A stretch of DNA of 64,000 bases from Mycobacterium sp. ACS1612. Lineage in GTDB: Bacteria > Actinomycetota > Actinomycetes > Mycobacteriales > Mycobacteriaceae. Position 1 is the stretch's first letter. The number at the start of each line of letters is the position of its first letter. A program made the position numbers and the translations under genes. The stretch lies in assembly GCF_001667505.1 (NCBI RefSeq), contig NZ_LZHZ01000061.1:1-64000 (forward strand), in the 5' to 3' direction. Shown piece after piece: positions 26,348-34,943 of the stretch. The notes beneath the pieces were generated by a model. The model was given only the letters and a program-made list of their open reading frames with translations, had not been told where the DNA came from and ran no database searches.

Positions 26348-27340
26348 ATGACATACCGGTTGACCCAGTACGCACACGGCGGCGGTTGCGCCTGCAAAAT
26401 CCCGCCGGGAGAGCTCGAAGACGTGGTCCGCGGGTTGACGACGGCGGGGCCACGGGAGCCGTTCGGCGAACTGCTGGTCGGTCTGGACGACGGTGACGAC
26501 GCGGCTGCTGTGCGCATCGACGGTGACCGCGCGCTGATCGCGACGACGGACTTCTTCACCCCCGTCGTGGACGACGCCTACGACTGGGGACGCATCGCCG
26601 CGACCAACGCGCTGTCCGATGTGTATGCGATGGGCGGACGCCCCGTGGTGGCGGTCAACCTGCTGGGCTGGCCACGCGACGTGCTGCCGTTCGAGTTGGC
26701 CGCCGAGGCGCTGCGCGGGGGACTGGACGTGTGCAACGCGGCAGGTTGCCACCTGGCCGGTGGGCACAGCGTCGACGATCCCGAACCGAAGTACGGGCTG
26801 GCGGTCACCGGGATCGCGGACCCGAACCGGCTGCTGCGCAACGACTCCGGTAAGGTGGGGACGCCGTTGTCGTTGACGAAGCCGCTAGGCATCGGGGTGC
26901 TCAACAGCAGGCACAAGGCGACCGGTGAGGTATGTCCTGAAGCCATCGAGGTGATGACGACGCTGAACGCCGCGGCATCGCAGGCGGCACTGGACGCGGG
27001 CGCCGAATGCGCTACCGACATAACGGGTTTCGGCCTGCTAGGGCATCTGCACAAGCTGGCCCGCGCCAGCGGTGTGACGGCGGTGATCGACTCGACCGCG
27101 GTCCCCTACATCGACGGTGCCCGAGAAGCGCTGAAGGAGGGCTACGTCAGCGGCGGAACCCGGCGCAACCTGGAATGGGTGCGCCCGCATGTGGACCTGT
27201 CGGATATCGGTGAGGATGAGGCGCTCCTATTGGCCGACGCGCAGACCTCCGGTGGATTGTTGGTCGCCGGTGAGATTTCCGGCGCGCCGGTGATTGGTGA
27301 ACTTGTCCCCCGAGGGGAACACACGATCGTGGTGCGCTGA
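26348..27340 (+). CDS. selD: selenide, water dikinase (selenophosphate synthetase)
   Basis: A 330-residue enzyme making selenophosphate from selenide and ATP for SelA. The N-terminal glycine-rich loop GGGCACK holds the catalytic Cys14 and Lys17, so this is the Cys form, not a selenoprotein. Also visible are DDAAAVRIDGDRALIATTDFF, the conserved NALSDVYAMGG, and CATDITGFGLLGH. GGAGG lies only 1 nt before the ATG at 26348, an unusually short spacing; the start is supported instead by the family N-terminus (RLTQYAHGGG). It is divergent from selC and completes the set selA, selB, selC, selD within 5 kb. Confidence 0.94.
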   Translation: MTYRLTQYAHGGGCACKIPPGELEDVVRGLTTAGPREPFGELLVGLDDGDDAAAVRIDGDRALIATTDFFTPVVDDAYDWGRIAATNALSDVYAMGGRPVVAVNLLGWPRDVLPFELAAEALRGGLDVCNAAGCHLAGGHSVDDPEPKYGLAVTGIADPNRLLRNDSGKVGTPLSLTKPLGIGVLNSRHKATGEVCPEAIEVMTTLNAAASQAALDAGAECATDITGFGLLGHLHKLARASGVTAVIDSTAVPYIDGAREALKEGYVSGGTRRNLEWVRPHVDLSDIGEDEALLLADAQTSGGLLVAGEISGAPVIGELVPRGEHTIVVR

Positions 27341-27342
27341 GG

Positions 27343-27720
27343 CTATCCGCCTCCACCGCCGACACCTCCGGCGCCGCCCGTGCCTCCACCGGCGGGGCCC
27401 TCGCCGGGGTTGCCGCTGTTGTCCTGGTTCGGCGCACCCGAACCGGGCGCCCTGACCGAGGGCGCAACGCTCTCGTTCGGCCCACGGGTACCGGAGGCGG
27501 GTTGTTGCGGCGTCTGAGCCGGAGCCCCACCGCCACCGGGCGACGTGGCGGGCGCCTGGCCACCCGTCGTCGGCGCGGGTGTGGGCGTTGGCGTTGGCGA
27601 CTGCGTCGTCGTCGTGCTCGTCGGCGTCGGCGGCGCCTTGTTCGAGTCGTCGCTGCTGCAGGCGGCGACGGTGACGGCCATGACGCCGGTCGCCGCGAAG
27701 ATCGTCAAACGTTTACACAT
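27343..27720 (-). CDS. low-complexity lipoprotein
   Basis: A 125-residue protein. MCKRLTIFAATGVMAV, then VAACSS, is a lipoprotein signal peptide with Cys21 as the anchor. The rest is disordered: a Thr/Pro block (TSTTTTQSPTPTPTP), a Gly/Pro/Gln block, and a tail of GGAGG and GGGGG. No folded domain is present, so it is probably a surface-tethered spacer or wall-interacting peptide. The stop lies 2 bp from the selD stop (convergent). Confidence 0.7.
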   Translation of the reverse strand: MCKRLTIFAATGVMAVTVAACSSDDSNKAPPTPTSTTTTQSPTPTPTPAPTTGGQAPATSPGGGGAPAQTPQQPASGTRGPNESVAPSVRAPGSGAPNQDNSGNPGEGPAGGGTGGAGGVGGGGG

Positions 27721-27833
27721 TGCGGTGCAGTTCCCGAACGATTGGAGAACAAACGTTTTGGGGCAGATCCGACGGGTAGTCGCAAGCGAACCTCACGGGC
27801 CTGGTGGACACCGCGAAGGAGTAGGTCAGTTCT

Positions 27834-28466
27834 TCAAGAAGAAGGACGAGGGGTGTGTCCGGGTTGCGTTGCGGCCCTGAGAGCCGGATAGGCAAGACGT
27901 TCACGGTCCGGCGCTAGCGGAATGGTCGCCAGGCCAACGACGAACGCGGTCAAGTGCCCGACTTCCGTGAACGTCGGTCTGAGCGCCACATTGCCGGTCA
28001 GGGCGGCGACCGTAGTCGCCTGACAACGTAGCCGCCAGGGCGTCCGCAGGTACCCGGACAGCGCACCCGCCACCCCGAAAACGAAGTAGCTCACCCCAAC
28101 GTCGCGGGCGGCGACCAACCGCCGCGGCGCCCTGCCGAGTCGGATCATCAGCCGCAGATAGCCCTGGCCCGCGTAGGTGCCGACGGTGTGCGCTGTCAGA
28201 CCGACGAAAAGCCAACGCCACCAACGTAACCGGTGCTCGGCAGGCGCGACGATGCCAACGAACACCGGCAGGTACGGCCACCACTTGCGGTCGTCGAGCC
28301 AGAACATGCTCGTCGCCAGCACCCGCAGGGGTTCGGTCCGCAGCCGGTGCAGGTTGGTGGAATGCTCGCGCTGCAGCCGACGCGATCCCCTGCGACCGGC
28401 CGACCTCTGCACGCGGGTGGTGATGAACAGCACGACGAGCCACGCCAGCGTCAGCGGAGTCTTCAT
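27834..28466 (-). CDS. rhomboid-like integral membrane protein
   Basis: A 210-residue protein with about six hydrophobic segments and the actinobacterial rhomboid-like signature: STNLHRLRTEPLRVLATSMFWLDD near the N-terminus and HTVGTYAGQGYLRL in the middle. The GxSG motif of active rhomboid proteases is not seen; DVGVSYFVFGVAGALSGYL contains a Ser in a similar place, and EVGHLTAFVVGL supplies a His. It may be an inactive pseudoprotease or a minimal protease. It lies upstream of the lipoprotein gene on the same strand, separated by 113 bp. Confidence 0.68.
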   Translation of the reverse strand: MKTPLTLAWLVVLFITTRVQRSAGRRGSRRLQREHSTNLHRLRTEPLRVLATSMFWLDDRKWWPYLPVFVGIVAPAEHRLRWWRWLFVGLTAHTVGTYAGQGYLRLMIRLGRAPRRLVAARDVGVSYFVFGVAGALSGYLRTPWRLRCQATTVAALTGNVALRPTFTEVGHLTAFVVGLATIPLAPDRERLAYPALRAATQPGHTPRPSS

Positions 28467-28595
28467 CGTGCGTCCTATTCTGCCGGCGAACGGTGCAATC
28501 GTACGCAGCGGTCCGGCACCAATCCCCCTGGTTGACCGCCCGCTGCAGTGGGTATCACCGGTTCACTTTGGTACGGCGGGCATCGAGGTGAAGTG

Positions 28596-29543
28596 ATGGT
28601 GCGCTGGCTGGATCGCCTACAGCAGCACAGTCGCGCGGTCGGCTTCACCATCGCCGTGCTCTACAAGTATCTCGACGATCAGGGCGGCTACCTCGCCGCG
28701 CTGATCACCTACTACGCCTTCGTGTCGTTGTTCCCCCTCCTGCTGCTGTCGACCACCACATTGGGCGTCATCCTCGTCGGCCACCCGGAGTTGCAGCACC
28801 AGCTGCTCAGCTCCGCGCTGAGCCAGTTCCCCGTCATCGGCGACCAATTACAGGAACCGCACGCGCTCAGCGGAGGCGTCGGCGCCGTTGTCGTCGGCAT
28901 CGCGGGTGCGCTGTACGGAGGGCTGGGGGTGGGGCAGGCCATCCAGAACGCGATGGACTCGGTGTGGGCGGTGCCGCGCCACAAGCGGCCCGATCCGATC
29001 CGGTCGCGGCTGCGGAGTCTACTGATGTTGGTGGTGCTCGGCTCGGCGGCGATTGCCGCAACCGCGATTTCGTCGATCGGCCATGCGACCGACTCCTTCG
29101 GCATAGTCAGTTCAGCGGGACTCGTCGTCGCCGCGGTGGTCATCAACGCCGCAATTTGTATGGTGCTGTTCAAGGTCACCACCGCCCGCCGTCTCGGCTG
29201 GACACAAGTACTGCCCGGCGCGCTGGCCGCCGCGGTGATCTGGCAGCTGCTGCAATGGTTCGGCGCGGGCTACGTCTCGCACACGGTGAAGACCGCGAGT
29301 GCGACCAACGGCGTATTCGCGTTGGTGCTGGGCATGCTCGCGTTCCTGTTCCTGGTGTCGGTGACATTGGTGCTGTGCGCCGAAGTCAACGTGGTGCGGG
29401 TGGACCGGTTGCATCCCCGCGCCTTGCTGACACAATTCACGGACAACGTCGAGTTGACGCGCGCCGATCGCAAGACCTACGCGCGACGCGCAAAAGCGGA
29501 GCGGGCCAAGGAATCTCAGCATGTGCGGGTCACCTTCGACTAG
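28596..29543 (+). CDS. YihY/BrkB-family membrane protein
   Basis: A 315-residue protein of the YihY/virulence-factor-BrkB family. Six hydrophobic helices are visible, with the family segments GGYLAALITYYAFVSLFPLLLL, GLGVGQAIQNAMDSVWAVPR and GWTQVLPGALAAAVIWQLLQ. The function is unsettled; transport or envelope homeostasis is suspected. The C-terminus is basic and cytoplasmic. The ATG at 28596 (MVRWLDRLQQ) with GAGGTGA upstream is preferred to 28548. Its stop shares the tetramer CTAG with the convergent formate/nitrite transporter gene. Confidence 0.85.
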   Translation: MVRWLDRLQQHSRAVGFTIAVLYKYLDDQGGYLAALITYYAFVSLFPLLLLSTTTLGVILVGHPELQHQLLSSALSQFPVIGDQLQEPHALSGGVGAVVVGIAGALYGGLGVGQAIQNAMDSVWAVPRHKRPDPIRSRLRSLLMLVVLGSAAIAATAISSIGHATDSFGIVSSAGLVVAAVVINAAICMVLFKVTTARRLGWTQVLPGALAAAVIWQLLQWFGAGYVSHTVKTASATNGVFALVLGMLAFLFLVSVTLVLCAEVNVVRVDRLHPRALLTQFTDNVELTRADRKTYARRAKAERAKESQHVRVTFD

Positions 29544-30355
29544 TTGTCGGCGGCGACACGCTCCTCCTCCAAACGATCCTTACTCCGCAGCAGGCGCAGC
29601 AACGTCACGAGGACCAAGCCGCCGACCACGTTTCCGACCACCGTGTAGCCGAACCAGGCCAGCCAATCGAGATAACCGAACGGCGCGTCCTGCGTGATGA
29701 GTGCGCCGAAGATCAGCAGCGAGTCGAGCACCGAATGAAACAACTGCAGACCCGCCAGCAGGAAGGCCGCGGCGACGGCCGCCGCGATCTTGCCGATCAC
29801 CGCGTCGGTGCCATGCTGCATGCGGGTCATCAACGTGATGACCATCCCGCCGAGCACCGCCAGCGCGAGGTTCTGCATGGTCATCGGCGCCGTCGCGAAA
29901 TGGGCCGCCGACTCCACGACCTGCTCGTGCAACTGCGGGAACGCGAGCATGATCAGCCACATCAGCACCCATCCGCCAGCGAGATTCGCGGCGAGGGTGC
30001 CTGCCCACAGCTTGAGCATCTGCCAGATGCTGGCGCGCTTGGCGACCACAGTGGTGACGGGCACCAGGAAGCCTTCGGTGAACAACTCGCTGCGGCCCAG
30101 CATCAGCGCCAGGAATCCGATCGAGAACGCCAGCCCGGCGAGCAGCGGGTCATGGGTGGCCCGCAGGACCGACACGTATGCCAACACCCCCATCGCGACC
30201 TCGGTGCCGCCGAAGAACCCTGTCACCAACACCTCTCGCCACGTGCGATGCAGGCGTTGCGTGCCTTCGTCGATCATGCGGCCGAACGCTTCTTCCAACG
30301 CGTCCTCGATGGGGCTGTCCGACGTGCCGAGATGGCGCTGATTTGTGTCACTCAC
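29540..30355 (-). CDS. formate/nitrite transporter (FNT) family channel
   Basis: A 271-residue FNT channel with six membrane helices in a pore fold. Family features are TWREVLVTGFFGGTEVAMGV, GRSELFTEGFLVPV, LKLWAGTLAANLAGGWVLM and TRMQHGTDAVIGKI. FNT proteins move formate, nitrite or related anions as pentamers. The GTG at 30355 has AGGA upstream at 7 nt; the frame runs on to 30430 without support. It lies about 7 kb from the selenoprotein formate dehydrogenase, so formate is an attractive substrate, though the genes are not in one operon. Its last bases interlock with the YihY gene stop. Confidence 0.82.
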   Translation of the reverse strand: MSDTNQRHLGTSDSPIEDALEEAFGRMIDEGTQRLHRTWREVLVTGFFGGTEVAMGVLAYVSVLRATHDPLLAGLAFSIGFLALMLGRSELFTEGFLVPVTTVVAKRASIWQMLKLWAGTLAANLAGGWVLMWLIMLAFPQLHEQVVESAAHFATAPMTMQNLALAVLGGMVITLMTRMQHGTDAVIGKIAAAVAAAFLLAGLQLFHSVLDSLLIFGALITQDAPFGYLDWLAWFGYTVVGNVVGGLVLVTLLRLLRSKDRLEEERVAADN

Positions 30356-30449
30356 AACGAATTCCTGACGGTCGACGACGGTGGTCGCTGGTGTACCCGT
30401 AGGTGCGACGGTCAAGCGTCGGACGATCACCTGCTAGGCTGGTGTCAAC

Positions 30450-30473
30450 GTCGGCCGCTCGAATACGGCCGAC
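30450..30473. promoter_or_regulatory. inverted repeat GTCGGCCG-N8-CGGCCGAC
   Basis: Perfect 8-bp arms with an 8-bp loop in the gap between the divergent FNT and DEAD-box genes, 90 bp before the helicase start. It could be an operator, or a stable hairpin in the leader of the helicase mRNA. There is no T-run, so a terminator is less likely. Confidence 0.35.
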
Positions 30474-30562
30474 ACGTCGTGAAACGCTTCTTCTCACCCG
30501 CGCCCACTAGCGCGATTCGTAACGCGGCGATCGATGTTGCCCACCGGTAATCTCGCCACCCT

Positions 30563-31873
30563 GTGCTGACTGAAAGACACCGAAAAATTAGTACTCCCAA
30601 CACTTTTGCCGATCTCGGCGTGTCCGAACCACTGATCGATGTGCTCGCTGCGCGTGCCATCACCAGTCCGTTTCCCATTCAGATCCAGACCCTGCCCGAC
30701 ACCCTCGCCGGCCGCGATGTGCTGGGCCGGGGTAAGACGGGCAGCGGCAAGACGCTTGCCTTCTCCATTCCGTTGGTGAGCAGGCTGGCCGGCACCAGGC
30801 GACGTGCGTCACAGCCGTCGGGCCTGGTGCTTGCTCCGACCCGCGAATTGGCCAGCCAGATCACCGCGACCCTCGAACCGCTGGCCGCCGCCTACCGGAT
30901 GCGGGTGACGACCATCTTCGGCGGCGTTCCGCAGGGCAAGCAGGTGGCGGCGCTGAAATCCGGCGTCGACATCGTGGTGGCCTGCCCCGGCCGCCTCGAG
31001 GACCTGATGAAGCAACGCCTGATCAGCCTCGACGCGATCGCGATCACCGTCATCGACGAGGCCGACCACATGGCGGACCTCGGGTTCCTGCCCGGCGTGA
31101 CCCGCATCCTGGCCGCGACCCCGAGCGGTGGGCAGCGGTTGCTGTTCTCCGCCACCCTGGACAACGGCGTCGACAAACTCGTCAAGCGTTTCCTGCGCAA
31201 CGAGGTGCTGCACTCTGTCGACACTGCCGAGTCACCGGTGCCCGCGATGACACACCACGTGTTCCACGTCGCCGGCGTGCAGGCCAAGAAGGAACTGGTG
31301 CACCGGCTGGCGTCCGGCAGCGAACGCCGAATCCTGTTCATGCGCACCAAACATCAGGCGCGCAAGCTCGCCAAACAACTCACCGAATCCGGGGTGCCCG
31401 CAGTTGACTTGCACGGCAACCTTTCTCAGCCCGCGCGCGACCGCAACCTCGCCGCGTTCTCCGCAGGCGACGTACGTGTGCTGGTTGCCACCGACATCGC
31501 CGCGCGAGGCGTGCACGTCGACGGGATCGAGTTGGTGGTTCACATCGATCCGCCCGCCGAGCACAAGGCGTATCTGCACCGGTCCGGCAGGACTGCGCGG
31601 GCCGGCAATTCGGGCGATGTCGTCACAGTCGTGTTGCCCGAGCAACGCCGCGAAACGCAGGCCCTGTTGCGCCGGGCAGGCATTCGCGTCACACCGCAGG
31701 AAGTGACGGCCGAATCGGCCGCCGTGGATGCGGTGGCAGGCGAACGCGCCCCTTATCGGGCGCCGGCACCCAAGGCGGCGGCGCCCACGCCCAATCCCAC
31801 GCGCCCGCGCCGATCAGGGTCACGACGCCGCCGTAATCCCGGCGCAAGAACTTCACAACGCAGCGCCGTCTGA
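30563..31873 (+). CDS. DEAD-box RNA helicase, RhlE-like
   Basis: A 436-residue ATP-dependent RNA helicase. Motifs in order: Q motif (FADLGVSEPLIDVL...FPIQIQTLP), I (GKTGSGKT), Ia (PTRELASQ), II (VIDEADHMADLGFLP), III (SAT), IV-V (ILFMRTKHQARKL, ATDIAARGVHVDGIELVVH) and VI (HRSGRTARAG). The C-terminal ~60 residues are Pro/Ala/Arg-rich and disordered, a likely RNA-binding tail. The start is a GTG. The cold-shock protein gene follows 67 bp downstream, a pairing that fits RNA unfolding at low temperature. A GC-rich hairpin sits upstream. Confidence 0.9.
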   Translation: MLTERHRKISTPNTFADLGVSEPLIDVLAARAITSPFPIQIQTLPDTLAGRDVLGRGKTGSGKTLAFSIPLVSRLAGTRRRASQPSGLVLAPTRELASQITATLEPLAAAYRMRVTTIFGGVPQGKQVAALKSGVDIVVACPGRLEDLMKQRLISLDAIAITVIDEADHMADLGFLPGVTRILAATPSGGQRLLFSATLDNGVDKLVKRFLRNEVLHSVDTAESPVPAMTHHVFHVAGVQAKKELVHRLASGSERRILFMRTKHQARKLAKQLTESGVPAVDLHGNLSQPARDRNLAAFSAGDVRVLVATDIAARGVHVDGIELVVHIDPPAEHKAYLHRSGRTARAGNSGDVVTVVLPEQRRETQALLRRAGIRVTPQEVTAESAAVDAVAGERAPYRAPAPKAAAPTPNPTRPRRSGSRRRRNPGARTSQRSAV

Positions 31874-31940
31874 CCGGCCCTGCTACCGTGATGCGCGGAT
31901 GTTTTTGGTACATCCGCATTGAAATGAGAGAAGTAAGTAA

Positions 31941-32144
31941 ATGGCACAGGGAACTGTGAAGTGGTTCAACGGCGACAAGGGCTTCGGCTTCATCACGCCT
32001 GACGACGGCGCGAAGGATGTCTTCGTGCACTTTTCCGAGATCCAGGGCAGCGGCTTCCGCACCCTCGAGGAAAACCAGCGCGTCCAATTCGAGGTCGAGC
32101 AGGGAGCCAAGGGCCCCCAGGCGGTACGCGTCTCCACCGTGTGA
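31941..32144 (+). CDS. cspA: cold-shock protein, CspA family
   Basis: A 67-residue OB-fold RNA chaperone with RNP1 (KGFGFITP) and RNP2 (VFVHFSEI) intact, and MAQGTVKWFNGDKG at the N-terminus. It binds single-stranded RNA and DNA. AGAGAAG precedes the ATG. It follows the DEAD-box helicase on the same strand and is ended by a strong hairpin at 32161-32197. Confidence 0.95.
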   Translation: MAQGTVKWFNGDKGFGFITPDDGAKDVFVHFSEIQGSGFRTLEENQRVQFEVEQGAKGPQAVRVSTV

Positions 32145-32160
32145 GCGACCCAGACTTCAC

Positions 32161-32197
32161 AATGGGCTGGTACGGATCAACTCCGTGCCAGCCCATT
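32161..32197. terminator. bidirectional hairpin terminator
   Basis: AATGGGCTGG-T-ACGGA, a 5-nt loop, then TCCGT-G-CCAGCCCATT pair over 16 positions with one T-G wobble. It lies between the stops of cspA and the convergent DUF5994 gene. There is no long T-run, as usual for mycobacterial hairpin terminators. Confidence 0.8.
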
Positions 32198-32204
32198 GGC
32201 GTTT

Positions 32205-32711
32205 CTAGGCGTCCTGCGGAGGAAGGGCACCGGCGCGCATACGCGTTGTCCACGAAGCACTTTCGAGTTGCGCCGCGCGCATCACGCATTCGGCGATCTC
32301 GAACAGATCGGTGCCGCGTTCGGCGCTCGAGAACGACCTCGCGGCCGCGCGCCGCATCACCATGATGCCCAGCGGTTGCGACGTCATATGCGGCACCACA
32401 AGGAGATTCGCGCAGCCGAGGCGACCCTCGACGACCATCAGGCGCTGACGTCCCGGATGGCCGACGCGCGCCGCCTTGGGTCCGGACACACTTTCGTAGA
32501 GTTCCCGCGGCCCCTGCATGGCCGACCAGTTGATGCAGATGTCAACGATTTCGCCGAGCGGTTTGTGCAATGCGCTGATGAGTTGAGGGAGTTCGTCGGC
32601 GAGTGAGGACGTATAGGGCCACCACGCTCCATCGATGGCATGCCCCAGTTGTTGGGCGAGCGCCAGCCTGACGGGACGGGCCAACCGCCGCGTCCCGGTC
32701 AAGCCGTTCAT
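32205..32711 (-). CDS. DUF5994 family protein
   Basis: A 168-residue cytoplasmic protein with the mycobacterial DUF5994 signature: VRLALAQQLGHAIDGAWWPYTSSL, ELPQLISALHKPLGEIVDICINWS and a C-terminal ARSFSSAERGTDLFEIAECVMRA. Several paralogues of this family are usual in mycobacteria. The function is unknown. The ATG at 32711 is the only start in the frame before an upstream stop; no clear ribosome binding site is visible. The Trp-Trp of the family core (residues 30-31) is kept. Confidence 0.78.
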   Translation of the reverse strand: MNGLTGTRRLARPVRLALAQQLGHAIDGAWWPYTSSLADELPQLISALHKPLGEIVDICINWSAMQGPRELYESVSGPKAARVGHPGRQRLMVVEGRLGCANLLVVPHMTSQPLGIMVMRRAAARSFSSAERGTDLFEIAECVMRAAQLESASWTTRMRAGALPPQDA

Positions 32712-32929
32712 GACGACGGCGGCGTATCAGCAGTCGAGTCAGGGCGGTCCGAGAAGACGGGAGCCTGCACCGGGTCGGCAGACGACTCCTTGTTCGAAAC
32801 CGCTTCGGGCACATAGGGATGCGAAAACAAACCGGACGATTCCATACTGGTCCTTAACCATGTCGGTTCGGCCGAGATCGTGCGTCGGGCGAACGGCGGC
32901 CTACCACCAATCTACACCCCGGCGATTTG

Positions 32930-34726
32930 TCAGCGAACCGCCCCGTTGATCACCGGCGAGGTGATCATCCCCTTCTCGACACCCCACATCGTGGCGATCG
33001 TGCGGTACTCCCCCGTTTCGATCACATGCTCCAGCGCCCGCTTCAGCGGTTCCGCGAGCCCCGATTCCTTGGCCACCGGCCATCCGTACGGGGCGGTGTC
33101 GAAGATCTCGCCCGCGGGCTCCAGCACGCCGCCCGACGTCTTGACGGCGAAACCCGTCGCCGGTGAATCCGCCGACATCGCATCGACTTCCCCGCCGATC
33201 AGCGCGGCGTTCAAGTCGTCCTGGCTGACGTAGACGACCTTCTCGATGGCCGCATTGCCCGCTTCGGTGCACGCCTGGCTCTTCGCCGGAATCTCTTCAG
33301 TCTCTTGGATCGTCGCGTACTGCACGCCGACGCGAAGCCCGCACGCATTGTCCGGATCCACGCCTGCGCCGACCTTTTGCGCCCACAGCGTGCCTGCCTG
33401 GAAGTAGGTGACGAAGTCCGCTGAGCCTTCACGTTCCTTGGTGTCGGTGAACGACGACATCCCGACATTGAAGTCGCCGGCGCGGATCGAGGGAATGATC
33501 GCCTCGAAACCCGTCTCGCGGTAGTCGGGTTTGAGCCCCAGCGTCTTGGCGACCGCGTTCATCAGGTCCACGTCGAAGCCGACGATCTGACCCGACGAGT
33601 CCTTGAATTCATTTGGCGCATAGGGGACGTTGACGCCGATCACCAGACGGCCGGTCGACTTGATCGCCTCGGGCACCGTCGCCGCGAGCTCGGGCACCGC
33701 GCCGGTCACCGGTGCCGGGGTCGCCGAACTCTCGGCAACGCCGGCCGGCCGCGCGTCACCGCCGCGCGAACCGGTCCATTGCCGCACCCCGAACGTGCCG
33801 AGCGCGGCGACCAACACCACCGCGGCGGCGATCACCAACGCGCGTCGCGACATGCCCCCCGCCGACCGCTGTTTGGAATGCCTGCCCGAGCGTCCGGACG
33901 ACCGCACCGGCGTCTCCAACGCCCGCCGGGCCGCGGCCGCCAACTCGCCCGCGGTCTGATAGCGCTTCACCGGCTTCTTGGCCATGCCCTTGGCGATCAC
34001 GTCGTCGAACGCCGACAACTTCGGATCGAGCTCAGAAGGCTTCGGCGGCGGTGCCACCATGTGTCCCTTGATCTGCTGCTCGTAGCTCTCCGCGGGATAC
34101 GGTCGCTGCCCGGTGATGCACTCGTAGAGCACACACGTCAACGCGTAGATGTCGGCGCGCGGATCGATCTGAGCGCCCTCGAACCGCTCCGGCGCCATGT
34201 AGGCCAGCGTGCCGAGCGTGTTGCCCGCTGTCGTCAGGCCTTTCTCCCCGGCGGTGCGGGCCAGCCCGAAGTCGATCAGGTACACGAAGTCGCGGTCGGT
34301 GATCAGGATGTTCGACGGTTTGACGTCGCGGTGGATCAGGCCGGCACTGTGCGCGGCGTCCAACGCCGTGGCCACCTGCTCGACGACGTTGACCGCGAAG
34401 GCCGCTCCGAGCGGTTTGCCCTCGGAGTCCTCGAGCATGGTGCCGAGGTTGCGGCCCTCGATCAGCCGCATGTCCAGATAGAGCCTGCCGTCGATCTCGC
34501 CGTAGCCGTGAATCGGCACCACGTGCGGGTCGCTCAGACCGGCGGCAGCCTGCGATTCGCGGCGAAACCGCTGCTGGAACGTGGCGTCCTCGGCCAGATG
34601 ATGGGGAAGTACCTTGAGCGCGACGATCCGGTCGGTCTTGGTGTCATAGGCCCGGTAGACCTCTCCCATACCGCCCCGGCCGATCAGCTTTTGCAGCTGA
34701 TAGTGCCCGAATGGTGTCGCATCCAC
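32930..34726 (-). CDS. Ser/Thr kinase fused to amino-acid-binding (SBP_bac_3) domain
   Basis: A 598-residue receptor-like kinase. Residues 8-270 are a Hanks-type kinase with glycine loop GRGGMGEVY (16-24), Lys38, HRDVKPSN (Asp134), DFG (152-154) and APE. The juxtamembrane Ser/Arg linker carries SGRSGRHSKQRSAGG. One membrane helix spans about 294-313. The outside part, 350-590, is a type-3 periplasmic substrate-binding protein (STGRLVIGVNVPYAPNEF, VGFDVDLMNAVAKTLGL, AGDFNVGMSSFTDTKER). The layout implies direct sensing of an extracellular amino acid or similar small ligand by a kinase. The ligand-binding Arg of amino-acid SBPs has no obvious equivalent at the usual SMSxTxxR site (SSFTDTKER), so the ligand is open. 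Confidence 0.9.
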   Translation of the reverse strand: MDATPFGHYQLQKLIGRGGMGEVYRAYDTKTDRIVALKVLPHHLAEDATFQQRFRRESQAAAGLSDPHVVPIHGYGEIDGRLYLDMRLIEGRNLGTMLEDSEGKPLGAAFAVNVVEQVATALDAAHSAGLIHRDVKPSNILITDRDFVYLIDFGLARTAGEKGLTTAGNTLGTLAYMAPERFEGAQIDPRADIYALTCVLYECITGQRPYPAESYEQQIKGHMVAPPPKPSELDPKLSAFDDVIAKGMAKKPVKRYQTAGELAAAARRALETPVRSSGRSGRHSKQRSAGGMSRRALVIAAAVVLVAALGTFGVRQWTGSRGGDARPAGVAESSATPAPVTGAVPELAATVPEAIKSTGRLVIGVNVPYAPNEFKDSSGQIVGFDVDLMNAVAKTLGLKPDYRETGFEAIIPSIRAGDFNVGMSSFTDTKEREGSADFVTYFQAGTLWAQKVGAGVDPDNACGLRVGVQYATIQETEEIPAKSQACTEAGNAAIEKVVYVSQDDLNAALIGGEVDAMSADSPATGFAVKTSGGVLEPAGEIFDTAPYGWPVAKESGLAEPLKRALEHVIETGEYRTIATMWGVEKGMITSPVINGAVR

Positions 34727-34943
34727 CGCTTACTCCTAGGCAGCGGCTGTCCCCGCTGTGCCGTTTGAAGCTACATCACGTTTGCCGGAAAGTCGTGGCG
34801 CTCGTCATATACAGGCCAATTCGAAGTTAGTCAACGCTAAGCTGGCTGTGTCCACGTCTCACAGCGGCGGCGCGGTATGGGTTTGAGTTTCCCAGACTGG
34901 TCTATCCACACCCTGGTGCGCGACTGACCGAGGAGGGTGTGTC

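Noticed and set aside
34870..34900. GGGTTTGAGTTTCCC upstream of the Rv1733c-like gene as a DosR box
   Set aside because: It fits the 20-bp DosR consensus poorly (core ACTWWAGT absent) and is not at a typical distance. DosR control is not claimed.
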